Source: JABDQA01 sp963824415
GTDB taxonomy: Bacteria; Desulfobacterota; Desulfobulbia; Desulfobulbales; Desulfocapsaceae
Length of the DNA stretch: 64,000 nucleotides
Direction of reading: 5' to 3'
Assembly (NCBI GenBank): GCA_963824415.1
Contig: CAWGPM010000001.1
Location: 124,001-188,000 of the forward strand
How positions within the stretch are numbered: position 1 is the first letter of the stretch; each line of letters begins with the position of its first letter. The notes under the pieces are model-generated. The model saw nothing but the letters and a program-made list of their open reading frames with translations, ran no database searches and was not told the origin of the DNA. Shown here in pieces: positions 27,404-35,462 of this stretch. The translations under genes and the position numbers were made by a program.

Positions 27404-28563
27404 ATGGACACGAATCCTCTTAAAAGCAGGGAGCAGGAGTTGATCGAGCAATTGCAGAACCTGCCGCTCAAGGAAGTCCCGACTGATCTGACTGACCGGG
27501 TAATGGCTCGAATCTCTTCACCCAAACCATCGCTGATAAGCGCTATCTGGAATTTCGTTTCACAGTCCCAGACCATTTCCTTCAGGCCGATCTATGCCTT
27601 TGGGGTTGCACTGCTGATTTGCGGATCGTTTTTTCTCGGGCAAATTACTCATCAGAATCCTGTGCAGGTTGCCACCAACACTTATTCTGAATCACAGATT
27701 CAGCCGGAGACATTGGAGAACCCAGAGTCAGCCTATATGGTCGGTCGCGGCCTGCTGCAGGCGGACAACAGTGAAGCGCAGGCTCTTGCCTTTCTGCGGC
27801 GGGCCGCGCTGCTCGATCCGCAGAATCCTGAATTTGCCTATTGGGAAGGTGTCGGACACTGGGCCAACGGGGACAAGGAAGGGGAGCGCCGCAGTTACCT
27901 CAGGGGCCTTGGTACCGATCCTCGGAGTGTTCCGCTGCTTATCAATCTTGGCCACAACTATCTGAGCGACAAGAATTACCACGAGGCACTCGATGCCTAT
28001 CAGGCAGCACTGGCGCTGTCGCCGGACGAACCAGTGGCCCTTTATAACAGCGGCTTGATCTATCGCGCCCTGAATCGGGTTCCGGAAGAGATCAGTTCCT
28101 GGCGTTCATTTCTGCAGGATAATCGGCTGGGAGCTCAAGCGTTCAGGGCGGTAACAGCGCCTCAATGGTTATCAGTGATTTCTCATTTCGCAGCTATCGG
28201 GTCGGGCCACAAAAAATCATTGTAAACCAGCAGGCGCTGCTTGATGAATCGTTGCCGGAAGATATTCGTCAAGAGGAACTTGCTCCTCTGGCATCGATCC
28301 TGGAACAGGATGAACGGCTGACTCTCGAGGTGGTGGCCTTTATCGAAAATGACCGGGAAGCGGCCAGGCAAAGGGCCTTTGAAATTAAAAAAATGATCAT
28401 ACAAATGAGTGATTCTGACATAAAAAAACAGGTCAGGCTCAGCTGGTTCGATGCACCGGAAACCTTACAAGGGCAGGATGGCACATCAGCTGTTGAGCTT
28501 TCAGAAGGACTGCTTTTATTTAGTCGCCTGAGACCAGAACAAGAGAAGGAGGTTTCAATATGA
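27404..28563 (+). pseudogene. Membrane-anchored TPR protein, probable anti-sigma factor, interrupted by a frameshift
   Basis: Frames 27404-28225 and 28165-28563 together encode about 386 residues. The cytoplasmic start (LIEQLQNLPLKEVPTDLTDRV) resembles anti-sigma N-termini, although no zinc-finger is present. A membrane helix (IYAFGVALLICGSFFLG) follows, then TPR units (LINLGHNYLSDKNYHEALDA, VALYNSGLIYRALNRVPEE) and a C-terminal domain (LEVVAFIENDREAARQRAFE, VRLSWFDAP) like that of the lipoprotein upstream. The frame moves by -1 between about 28142 and 28180; past it, DFSFRSYRVG aligns with DFTFRNHRLG of the relative. It starts 4 bases after the sigma gene and overlaps the next gene by 4 bases. 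Confidence 0.72.
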
Positions 28564-29805
28564 ACTTATGGAAAAATTTACTGATTCTGGCGACGGCGAT
28601 CTGCCTGGTGAGCCCGGTTGCGGTTTATGCGGTTGATGAAGCACCGAGTTTCAACAGTCCGGCGCAGGTTCAGCGTGCTCAAAATCTTGCAGGGGTGTCT
28701 GTTTCGGAGGAAGATGCAGCATCTTCTATAAATCTTGATGAGGTTCGAGATAAAGCCGAGAGTTCTGCTGATGATTATGTTGTTGAATTAGCGAATCAGT
28801 ATGCAGAAGGTGTCGTAGAGGATGAGGAAAATATTGAAAAGTATAAGGGTGCCGCTTCGCTTTTCGCAGAAAATTTCATAGAGACAGAAGCAAAAAAATA
28901 TGCAGATGAAAAATGTTCTTCAGAATGTACAAGAGAAGATTATGCATCTTACATGCAGGAAATCCGTGATCGTGCAGATAATTATGGAGGACGGCAGCAG
29001 CTTTACGAGACTGAGCTCAACAGGATTGTTGAGGAAGAAAGACTAGCCTGCTTACAACTATGCGATTGATAGAGCTACTGGCGATGGTTATAAAAATGCT
29101 AAGCAAACAATGTATGATAAATTCTACGCTGAAGAATATGAAAAAGCACTGGCTGACCAGGTTGCAATAGCTACTGAGACTCAACTCGCGATCATCACGC
29201 AAAAACGCCTAGAGGGAAAAGGTTGGGGAGTGATTATCAAAGAATTGGGATTTGAACCCAGACTGGCAGGTCTTGGTCATTTTAAAAAAATGGGCGTTAA
29301 GGACCCCGAGCCTGAGATCCCAGCTCCTGATCTGGATGTTTTATCACTTGAGGCTGAGTTACTTGAAGTTACAAAAAGAAATCAACATGAATATAACTTT
29401 CGGAACCAAAACCAGGCATCTGCCAAGCAGAAAGGAAACGCCAAAAAATCGATTGGTTTGACCCAAACCAGTGTGGCAGCCGGAAGTGTCATCTCCGAAA
29501 CCGTTGGGGGTAAAGTGAATAGTTCCAGCGGGAAAAGCGGTTCATCAGCCGGCTCAGGCAGATCGAATAAATCAGATCAATCGCAGTCAGACTTTTCCAC
29601 TACGAGCAATTCATCGGGCAAGGACAAAAGCAACAACGGCAGGAGTGGGGCAAGCATCGGCAGCAGCAATAACGGCAAAAGCAGCAATAATGGCAAAAGC
29701 AGCAACAACGGCAAGAGTAGCAACAGCGGCAAGAGCGGCAACAACGGTAACAGCGGCAAGGGCGGCAACAACGGCAACAACGGCAAGGGCAACAAGAATA
29801 AATAG
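28560..29805 (+). pseudogene. Secreted protein with SSNNGK-type repeat tail, interrupted by a frameshift
   Basis: Frames 28560-29069 and 29110-29805 join to about 414 residues. A signal peptide (LLILATAICLVSPVAVYA) starts it. The middle is acidic and helical (NQYAEGVVEDEENIEKYKGA). Past a +1 shift between 29047 and 29069, the other frame continues with AYNYAIDRATGDGYKNAKQT, IIKELGFEPRLAGLGHFKKM and then a tail of about 110 residues made mostly of Ser, Asn, Gly and Lys. The ATG overlaps the upstream gene's stop (ATGA). GGAGG precedes it. It is probably the target of the sigma factor and may act at the cell surface. No known function. Confidence 0.68.
29660..29803 (+). repeat. 18-base coding tandem repeat (SSNNGK units)
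   Basis: The tail of the preceding gene is made of near-identical 18-base units such as AGCAGCAATAACGGCAAA, about eight in a row, drifting to GNNGNN units at the end. Such repeats can change copy number by slippage and so vary the length of the secreted tail. Confidence 0.8.
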
Positions 29806-29831
29806 CTTACACTGATCGTTTGCTCTCCTTT

Positions 29832-29867
29832 AAAAGCCCGGCACCTGTAATGGTGTCGGGCTTTTTC
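29832..29867 (+). terminator. Rho-independent terminator
   Basis: Arms 29833-29845 and 29852-29864 pair over 13 positions with one G-T, around TGTAAT, and a T-run follows. It ends the sigma-factor operon, 27 bases past the last stop. Confidence 0.88.
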
Positions 29868-29885
29868 TATTGTCTCGCCGGCCTC

Positions 29886-30560
29886 TTAGCGAGGTTGCAT
29901 GAACAACAGCTGAGAAAATGTGGATTGACCGAATAATTGGTTTGCTGAAGAGTCGCGCAGAATCTCAGCATTTTCGATATGGCACTGGATGGAATCGACC
30001 CGGGCATCGACAACCTGTTCGTAGGGGCTGAATTGAAAACCGAGGATGATCTTGCTATCGATTTGGGCATGTTGTTGCAGGGTGTGGCACATCGGGTTCG
30101 AACAGCGCTCGCTTTGCAACCGATAGCCATGGCTGGTGATATAATTCAATCGGGCATTGCACACCACCGATGCCCCGATATCGTTGTGCGTATGGTTTCC
30201 TGAACTCAGACTGTACATGATTTCAAGCTTGCAGCCGTGATGGTGGTGACTGCAGTCATCTTCAGAGCAGTGCAGCTCTGCACCGGTTACCTTCAATCGG
30301 AGCGTTTCCTTCCCGGCCGGTTTGGACAGTGGGCAGAGGGGTGGATGCTTTTGTTCGGGGGCGATTATAGCAGGCTTTTGCCCGGTGGGATCATTGAAAT
30401 GCGAAAGCATTACCGCTCCCTGATCCTGGCCGGGCGGACCCATCAGCGGCTGTATCGGCTGTGCGCCATGTGCTTCTGAAAAAGGAAAACAAGATACCAG
30501 CCAAACCAGAACAACTACCGGCAAAAATCTCGGAACCGCTGATACTCCCCGCTTTTCCAT
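29886..30560 (-). CDS. Exported Cys/His-rich protein of unknown function
   Basis: 224 residues from the ATG at 30560 (a weak AAGG lies before it; the frame is open to 30611). A signal peptide (FLPVVVLVWLVSCFPFSEAHG) is followed by a Pro/Gln-rich stretch and a core with LHCSEDDCSHHHHGCKLEIM, then VVCNARLNYITSHGYRLQSE, RCSNPMCHTLQQ and IQCHIENAEILR. Eight cysteines and a His cluster in the mature part suggest metal binding or disulfides; Pro-Met-Cys-His and the four-His run are notable. I do not recognise the family. Its start faces the rhodanese gene across a 460-base gap with repeated operator-like sites. Confidence 0.65.
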   Translation of the reverse strand: MEKRGVSAVPRFLPVVVLVWLVSCFPFSEAHGAQPIQPLMGPPGQDQGAVMLSHFNDPTGQKPAIIAPEQKHPPLCPLSKPAGKETLRLKVTGAELHCSEDDCSHHHHGCKLEIMYSLSSGNHTHNDIGASVVCNARLNYITSHGYRLQSERCSNPMCHTLQQHAQIDSKIILGFQFSPYEQVVDARVDSIQCHIENAEILRDSSANQLFGQSTFSQLLFMQPR

Positions 30561-30672
30561 CTGCCTTACCCTGTCTGACTTCGCTGTCACCGGCTGAAGG
30601 TGCAGTGTCATTCGATGTTTCCCAATTTGTAGTACTTAACTTTACTATACCGTTGATGGCTTCTGGTTACAA

Positions 30673-30700
30673 TACCACGAAGTATTATTACCACGTAGTA
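30673..30700. promoter_or_regulatory. Two direct repeats TACCACGWAGTA, operator-like
   Basis: TACCACGAAGTA (30673-30684) and TACCACGTAGTA (30689-30700) agree at 11 of 12 bases and start 16 bases apart. Each is itself partly palindromic (TAC...GTA). A looser third copy, TACCACAACGAAGTA, lies at 30854-30868. All are in the gap between the Cys/His-rich exported protein and the selenoprotein-type rhodanese. They look like binding sites for a dimeric regulator acting on one or both genes. Confidence 0.45.
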
Positions 30701-31023
30701 ACAGTGATTTAGTAGAAATTGGGTTGATCTGATGCGGGGTGGCTGGTCTGAAAGCATTCAGCAGTAGGCCGCTGAGGGGATATGAGCCGATAGGCTGATG
30801 AGGGCAGGTTAAGCTTGCAATTATTTAGCAATATAATAAAATGCTATCAGAGATACCACAACGAAGTACGTGCCATCTTTGTGTCAGGGGCTGACAACGC
30901 GGCGGCTCCCCGTCTTTCTCAGATATCGCTGACTTTGTTATGGAAAAATGAGTTTACCTGGATATAGCGCGGTTGTTTTATTGAGACCGTAAAGAGGCAA
31001 TCAAGAGGTTTGGAGGTTGATGA
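30701..31023. other. Leader region of the rhodanese gene
   Basis: About 320 bases without a gene. Apart from the third operator-like copy at 30854-30868, nothing was recognised. The GGAGG ribosome site of the rhodanese gene stands at the right end. Confidence 0.35.
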
Positions 31024-32385
31024 ATGAACAGTACATTAATGAAAACAGCATTGGGCTTAGCGGCAGTCTCTCTGTTGCTGGTGCCTGGCACCCTGCTGGC
31101 GAAGGATGCAAAGCCGAAGGTGTTGAAGCCCTGTATGCAATGTCACACCGATGATACGGAAAACGATATTCGGGGCCGGCTTGGCAGTGTATCCATGAAA
31201 GCGGAAACCCTCAAGGTTGATACCGGCGGCGGTTCATGGTTGGTCAATTTCGACGACGAGACCATTTTGACCGGCGCAGAGGCGCTCAACAAGATCGAAT
31301 CAGGCAAAGAAGTTCTGGTCACCTATCGCCAGGAAGACGGTCTGCTGATAGCCGATTCCGTGGATGTCAAGCCGCCGGCCGAACTCGATCCGGCGCTGCT
31401 GATAAAGCTTGAAGAACTTGCACCTCTGGTGGCAATGGGCCCCGAGAAAGGTGAATTCACCATCGTCGATGCACGGCCCGGCAAACTCTTTATCGAGGGA
31501 CATATCCCCGGCGCCATCTCGATCTATGACGCGCAGTTCGACAAAAACCTGGACAAGCTGCCCAAAAACAAGGACAACCTGCTGGTTTTCTACTGCGGGG
31601 GGCCCACCTGACGCCTGAGTCCTTCTTCCGCCGGTCGGGCGGAAAAATTGGGTTACACCAATATCAAGGTTTTTCATGATGGTCTGCCTGCCTGGAAAAA
31701 GGCCAAGCAGCCGCTGCATTCGGTTTCCAAATCCCTCAAGAATATGATGGACACCGAAACACCGGTCGTACTGATTGACGTCCGGGATGCCGATAGTGCC
31801 AAAGCAGCTCACATCAAGGGTGCGATATCGATTCCCGGGGATGCGCTGGCGGCGGCCAAAGACCGCTTCCCTGCAATTAAAAAGGCTCCCATTGTGCTCT
31901 ATGGCGCCGACACCGAAGCTGCCCAGCAGTATTTCTCTACAGTTCGGGATTGGGGCTATATGAACACCTCCGTGCTGATCGGCGGGTTCAACGGCTGGCA
32001 GAAGGCCGATCTGCCGGTTGCAAGCGGTGACACACCGACTGAAATCGTTTATGTTCCCAAGCCCAAAGCGGGGGCCGTGGATATCGCGGCATTCTCCGAC
32101 GCGGCGAGCAACAAGCTGACTGATGTGGTGGTTCTCGATGTACGCACCGATGATGAGACCGAGGCTGGCAAGATTGCCGGTGCCATCACGATTCCTGCCG
32201 AAGAGGTGATCGAGCGACTCGACGAGATCCCCAAAGACAAACAGGTATTCATTCATTGCAGCACGGGCATCCGGGCGGAGATGGCTTATCTCACCCTGAC
32301 AGAGAAAGGCTATCAGGCGAAATTCCTTGATGCCAATATCACCGTGGCCGATAACGGTACCTACGAGATCAGCGAAAAGGAATAA
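31024..32385 (+). CDS. Exported rhodanese with CxxCH motif, predicted selenoprotein (UGA at 31609-31611)
   Basis: One frame of 454 codons holds a single internal TGA at codon 196 and then runs to a TAA at 32385. Around it the residues read FYCGGPT-U-RLSPSSAGRAEKLGY; rhodaneses of this type carry Cys at that place (CGGPTC). A hairpin follows at the right distance (separate entry), so selenocysteine is the best reading. Other parts: signal peptide (TALGLAAVSLLLVPGTLLA), a CxxCH motif (residues 37-41, possible heme c), a small beta domain, then rhodanese domains. Domain 1 has C191 and U196. Domain 2 lacks the active Cys (VLYGADTEAAQQ). Domain 3 has it (FIHCSTGIRAEM). It should act on sulfur or selenium compounds in the periplasm. 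GGAGG precedes the ATG. Confidence 0.82.
31609..31644 (+). promoter_or_regulatory. UGA selenocysteine codon with bacterial SECIS-like hairpin
   Basis: The TGA at 31609-31611 is followed by a perfect 7-base stem, TTCCGCC (31626-31632) and GGCGGAA (31638-31644), closing a five-base loop GGTCG. The loop begins with G G T and lies 21 bases after the UGA. These agree with the general bacterial SECIS rule (short stem, loop 16-37 bases past UGA, G among the first two loop bases). No recoding factor genes are in the window. Confidence 0.75.
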
Positions 32386-32405
32386 GTTTAGTCGTATTTA
32401 AACGA

Positions 32406-32447
32406 GCCTCCATTTTTCCAGCGTTACTGTGAAGAATGGAGGCTTTT
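32406..32447 (+). terminator. Terminator after the rhodanese gene
   Basis: Arms GCCTCCATT (32406-32414) and AATGGAGGC (32435-32443) pair perfectly, and TTTT follows. It lies 20 bases past the rhodanese stop. The 20-base loop is long but can pair further inside. Confidence 0.75.
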
Positions 32448-32518
32448 GTTATTTCTTCGAAATTTTTAATCTGAGTGATCTTCATATACAGATCATTGAT
32501 GGCAGAAAGAGGTATGTC

Positions 32519-32980
32519 TTGAATAAAATTGTATTGTTCATAGCGGTTCTATTTCTTTTTTCGACCCAGGTACAGGCCAAAACAGATGTCTACGGCAAAG
32601 GGGTGAGCATTGCCGAGAAGACACCGGTTTCAGCCATTCTTGACGATCCCGATGCCTATATCGGCAAACCGGTCAGGGTCGAGGGAATGATTCTGGAGGT
32701 CTGTTCCAAGCGGGGCTGCTGGGTTTACCTGGCTGGCGACCGGCAGGGAGAGAAGATTCAGGTAAAGGTGGTCGACGGCGAAATCGTGTTTCCGATGAGT
32801 GCTTCCGGTCGCATGGCGGTGGTCGAGGGCGTCGTTGAAGAGCTGAAGATGTCGCGTCAGGAAATGATCAAATATATGCAGCACCTGGCCGAAGAAAAAG
32901 GCCAGCCCTTCGACCCCGCAACGGTAAAGGATGAACGGATGATCCGCCTGAAGGGGATCGGTGCACAGATCGAGGGATAA
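32519..32980 (+). CDS. Exported DUF4920-type protein
   Basis: 153 residues from a TTG start at 32519, where GAGG stands 6 bases upstream and the residues at once form a signal peptide (NKIVLFIAVLFLFSTQVQA). The open frame reaches back to 32429, but that part lies in a terminator. The mature domain has GKPVRVEGMILEVCSKRGCW, then VYLAGDRQGEKIQVKVVDGE and FPMSASGRMAVVEGVVEEL, an OB-like beta fold typical of DUF4920. The pair Cys-x5-Cys (CSKRGC region) may bind a ligand or form a disulfide. The next gene starts 17 bases later, so they are probably co-transcribed. Function unknown. Confidence 0.8.
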   Translation: MNKIVLFIAVLFLFSTQVQAKTDVYGKGVSIAEKTPVSAILDDPDAYIGKPVRVEGMILEVCSKRGCWVYLAGDRQGEKIQVKVVDGEIVFPMSASGRMAVVEGVVEELKMSRQEMIKYMQHLAEEKGQPFDPATVKDERMIRLKGIGAQIEG

Positions 32981-32997
32981 CGGCGGGACTCCAGGCG

Positions 32998-33552
32998 ATG
33001 AAGTGGCGCAAATTCAATATCGCCATCCACCGCGATCTGGGCTACCTCTGCTTCGGGCTGACTATCCTGTATGTGATCTCTGGGATTGCAGTCAACCATA
33101 TCCAGGACTGGAATCCCACCTACGCCCTGGAAAAGAGGGTTGATGCGATCGATCTTGGCGGTCTCGATCTGTTCGATGACCGGGCGGTGACCACAGCGGT
33201 TCTGGCTCAACTCGGTGAATCCGGTGAGCTGAAAAACATTTACCGGCAGGACGCGTCTATCCTGAAGATCTTCGTGGTTGACAACAACCTCACCGTTGAT
33301 CTCGATAACGCCCGCGTATTCCAGGAGAAATCGAATAAGCGTCCGCTGCTCTATGAGGCCAATTTCCTGCACCTCAACCATGCCAAAAAGCTGTGGACCT
33401 GGTTTGCCGATCTTTATGCGTTCTGTCTTGGGGTGCTGGCCGTCAGCGGCATCCTGATCCTCAAGGGGCGCAAAGGACTCGCCGGTCGGGGCAAGTGGCT
33501 GGTTGGGGCCGGTCTGGTGATTCCACTGTTTTTTCTCTGGCTCTATTGCTGA
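32998..33552 (+). CDS. PepSY-associated transmembrane protein
   Basis: 184 residues. The start KWRKFNIAIHRDLGYLCFGL leads into a first membrane helix (TILYVISGIAVNHI), followed by a periplasmic part of about 80 residues. Two helices close the protein (FADLYAFCLGVLAVSGILIL and WLVGAGLVIPLFFLWLYC). The motif IHRDLGY...SGI...NHI and the later LHLNHAKKLWTWFADLYA are typical of PepSY-TM-like membrane proteins, some of which bind heme or reduce iron. It follows the DUF4920 gene closely, so both may serve the same envelope redox or metal function (inference). Confidence 0.8.
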   Translation: MKWRKFNIAIHRDLGYLCFGLTILYVISGIAVNHIQDWNPTYALEKRVDAIDLGGLDLFDDRAVTTAVLAQLGESGELKNIYRQDASILKIFVVDNNLTVDLDNARVFQEKSNKRPLLYEANFLHLNHAKKLWTWFADLYAFCLGVLAVSGILILKGRKGLAGRGKWLVGAGLVIPLFFLWLYC

Positions 33553-33752
33553 TTTTTTCCTGTCCGTTTGAAAACAGAAAAAGAGGTTTTGCTGTATTAG
33601 TGCAGCAGAACCATATACTGAGCAGTGCTTTCTCGTCTATGTTTTGCGGCTTTTCAGGGGCTAATGAACATGTGCTAGCAGTACAATCTGCCGACCCAGT
33701 AAAGCCAATAGCAGCAGTTAACAAAGGCAGCACCCGAACTCGACCTCTGTTC

Positions 33753-34730
33753 TCAGGGCTGCGCAGTTTTTAACGGGGCGGGCAGTTCCGGGATGCGAAT
33801 TACTGCAGTGGGAATACTCAATGTCAGCGGCTTTTCGAACACCCGTTGCGGAAAAAGGATGCGAAACGTCTTGACGCTGGCAATCGGGTGGTTTTCCCGG
33901 TTGAACTGAAATGACCAGACTGCTGATTGGCCCGGCCGAACGCCGTTCTCGGAATCCTTATTGGTGACTCCCACCGCCTGGGAAAACTCATAGCGGTTGT
34001 TGATATCATCGCTGAACTGAACCAGGTATTCACGAAAGGAACGGGCCACGTAGGAGCCGTTTTTACCGGTCTTGTTCTGGCTGTGAACGATGTAGCCGTC
34101 GGGACGCAGGATTTTTTTCTGGGATCTGTTGGTTATCCTAACTTCGACGACGAAATCGCCGACAATGAGATGTGGCAGACGCAGGGGCAGATCTTTTGAG
34201 GCGGCAATGATGTTCAGCTGTTTGAGACCGACATATCTGGCTGAGGCATAGGCCTGATCGGGGTCGGTGATTTTGAGCTGATAGTAGGCGTTGGCTATCA
34301 CCAGTTCATAGGCTCCGACGCGCAGCGGCTTGGCAAATTTAGTAAAGAGCTCCTGCTGAGCCTGCCGGTACTGGGCAGAGTAACGTTCAATCCTGCCAAG
34401 CAGTTCTTTGCGCTCTTTCAGCCAGGTCTCGTGACGCTTGACGATCGCATCAAACTGGGCAATCTTTTGTTCGAATTCCAGCCTGTTGGTAAGTTTTGCA
34501 TAGGACTGCGAGGCAAGTATTCTGGCTTTGGTACGTTTATATTCTTCCAGGCTGTTTATCCTGCTGTAGGCCTGGTCGTAGCCGGTCCAGTTGTCGATAA
34601 ACAGACTGACCTGCCTGACCTCATTTTGCAGTGCTTCGAGCTGGTAGTCCTTGGTTGGCCGAGGTTCGGACTTGCTGCTGCAGCCGCCAATAATCAGGCA
34701 GAGGGCGATAATGTATACGATCTGTTTCAT
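33753..34730 (-). CDS. Lipoprotein with coiled-coil N-terminal half
   Basis: 325 residues. The signal peptide ends in LIIGGC (lipid Cys17). Residues about 25-150 are charged and helical (NEVRQVSLFIDNWTGYDQAY, EYKRTKARILASQSYAKLTN), probably coiled coil. The C-terminal part is beta-rich (LIVGDFVVEVRITNRSQKKI, SAVWSFQFNRENHP). No family recognised. The next gene in the same direction, a small membrane protein, ends 77 bases upstream of this start. No good ribosome site is seen before the ATG at 34730. Confidence 0.72.
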   Translation of the reverse strand: MKQIVYIIALCLIIGGCSSKSEPRPTKDYQLEALQNEVRQVSLFIDNWTGYDQAYSRINSLEEYKRTKARILASQSYAKLTNRLEFEQKIAQFDAIVKRHETWLKERKELLGRIERYSAQYRQAQQELFTKFAKPLRVGAYELVIANAYYQLKITDPDQAYASARYVGLKQLNIIAASKDLPLRLPHLIVGDFVVEVRITNRSQKKILRPDGYIVHSQNKTGKNGSYVARSFREYLVQFSDDINNRYEFSQAVGVTNKDSENGVRPGQSAVWSFQFNRENHPIASVKTFRILFPQRVFEKPLTLSIPTAVIRIPELPAPLKTAQP

Positions 34731-34807
34731 CTGCGAAGATACGTTTTTTTAGAGGATCAAGCTCGATCTGAATATCTGCTGCGTGGTGCTTTCCAAGCGG
34801 TCCCAGT

Positions 34808-35239
34808 TCAGGGGCTCTGGTAGGTATCGAGAGGTTTGATATTGAGATAGCGGTTGTTGACCGAGACGATCTGGTAGTAGTGCTCCCCGAGCAGCAGTTC
34901 CTGGCTTGATCCCTGTTTTTTTATTTCCAGCGGATAGGGCTGCTGCGGGTCGAGATCAAGCAGATAAATGTCTAAAAAAATAGTTTTTTTACGATAATCT
35001 TTGAAGACGAGTGCAATCTTTCCGACCTGCTGCTTTTTATCTTTAAGCAATATGACCTGGCCATCTTTCACCTCGGTGCGTATCGGCTGGGCAGGAGTGA
35101 TCTCATTTCTCTTCCTCCATTCCTGAAACCGGTCCTGATAATAGTCCGTAGAAACGTAGTAAATCATCCCGAACGGGATACCCAGCACGAGTACCATAAA
35201 GAGCAATGCCAGTATTTTTCTGCGGCCTTGTGATGACAC
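34808..35239 (-). CDS. Membrane-anchored protein of unknown function
   Basis: 143 residues from a GTG at 35239 with GGAG 6 bases upstream. One N-terminal helix (ILALLFMVLVLGIPFGMIYY) anchors a basic and beta-rich domain (DGQVILLKDKKQQVGKIALV, KTIFLDIYLLDLDPQQPYPL). It precedes the lipoprotein gene on the same strand, 77 bases apart, so they may share a transcript. No known domain was recognised. Confidence 0.7.
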   Translation of the reverse strand: MSSQGRRKILALLFMVLVLGIPFGMIYYVSTDYYQDRFQEWRKRNEITPAQPIRTEVKDGQVILLKDKKQQVGKIALVFKDYRKKTIFLDIYLLDLDPQQPYPLEIKKQGSSQELLLGEHYYQIVSVNNRYLNIKPLDTYQSP

Positions 35240-35391
35240 GAGAAACTCCGGGTGAACGTCTCAGAAGACTACTCTGCTAATCTACAGCACGACTCTGATG
35301 GTTGCAACTCAGGCTGCCATTGATGACCGGTTACAAAGCTCCAGAGTCTTGAGCATTCGAGTGTTTGTGGCAAACCGATTCGGCAGATATG

Positions 35392-35425
35392 CCAACGCCC
35401 CGGCAAACAGCATCCGGGGCGTTGG
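35392..35425. terminator. Perfect 12-base hairpin past nfnB
   Basis: CCAACGCCCCGG (35392-35403) and its exact complement (35414-35425) flank a 10-base loop. It lies 38 bases beyond the nfnB stop. A long T-run is absent on either side, so it may be a weak terminator, an mRNA-stabilising hairpin, or both. Confidence 0.5.
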
Positions 35426-35462
35426 TTAACAACAGGGTATTGCGGAGGTAGTGCCAGGCGCG

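Noticed and set aside
29660..29803. CRISPR-like array
   Set aside because: The repeats are 18-base coding units without spacers and translate to SSNNGK.
31612..32385. A separate second rhodanese gene downstream of a stop
   Set aside because: Both parts share one frame, the stop is a single TGA at the Cys position, and a SECIS-like hairpin follows, so one selenoprotein is the better reading.
32429..32518. A longer N-terminus for the DUF4920 protein
   Set aside because: This part lies over the rhodanese terminator; the TTG at 32519 has a ribosome site and starts a signal peptide at once.
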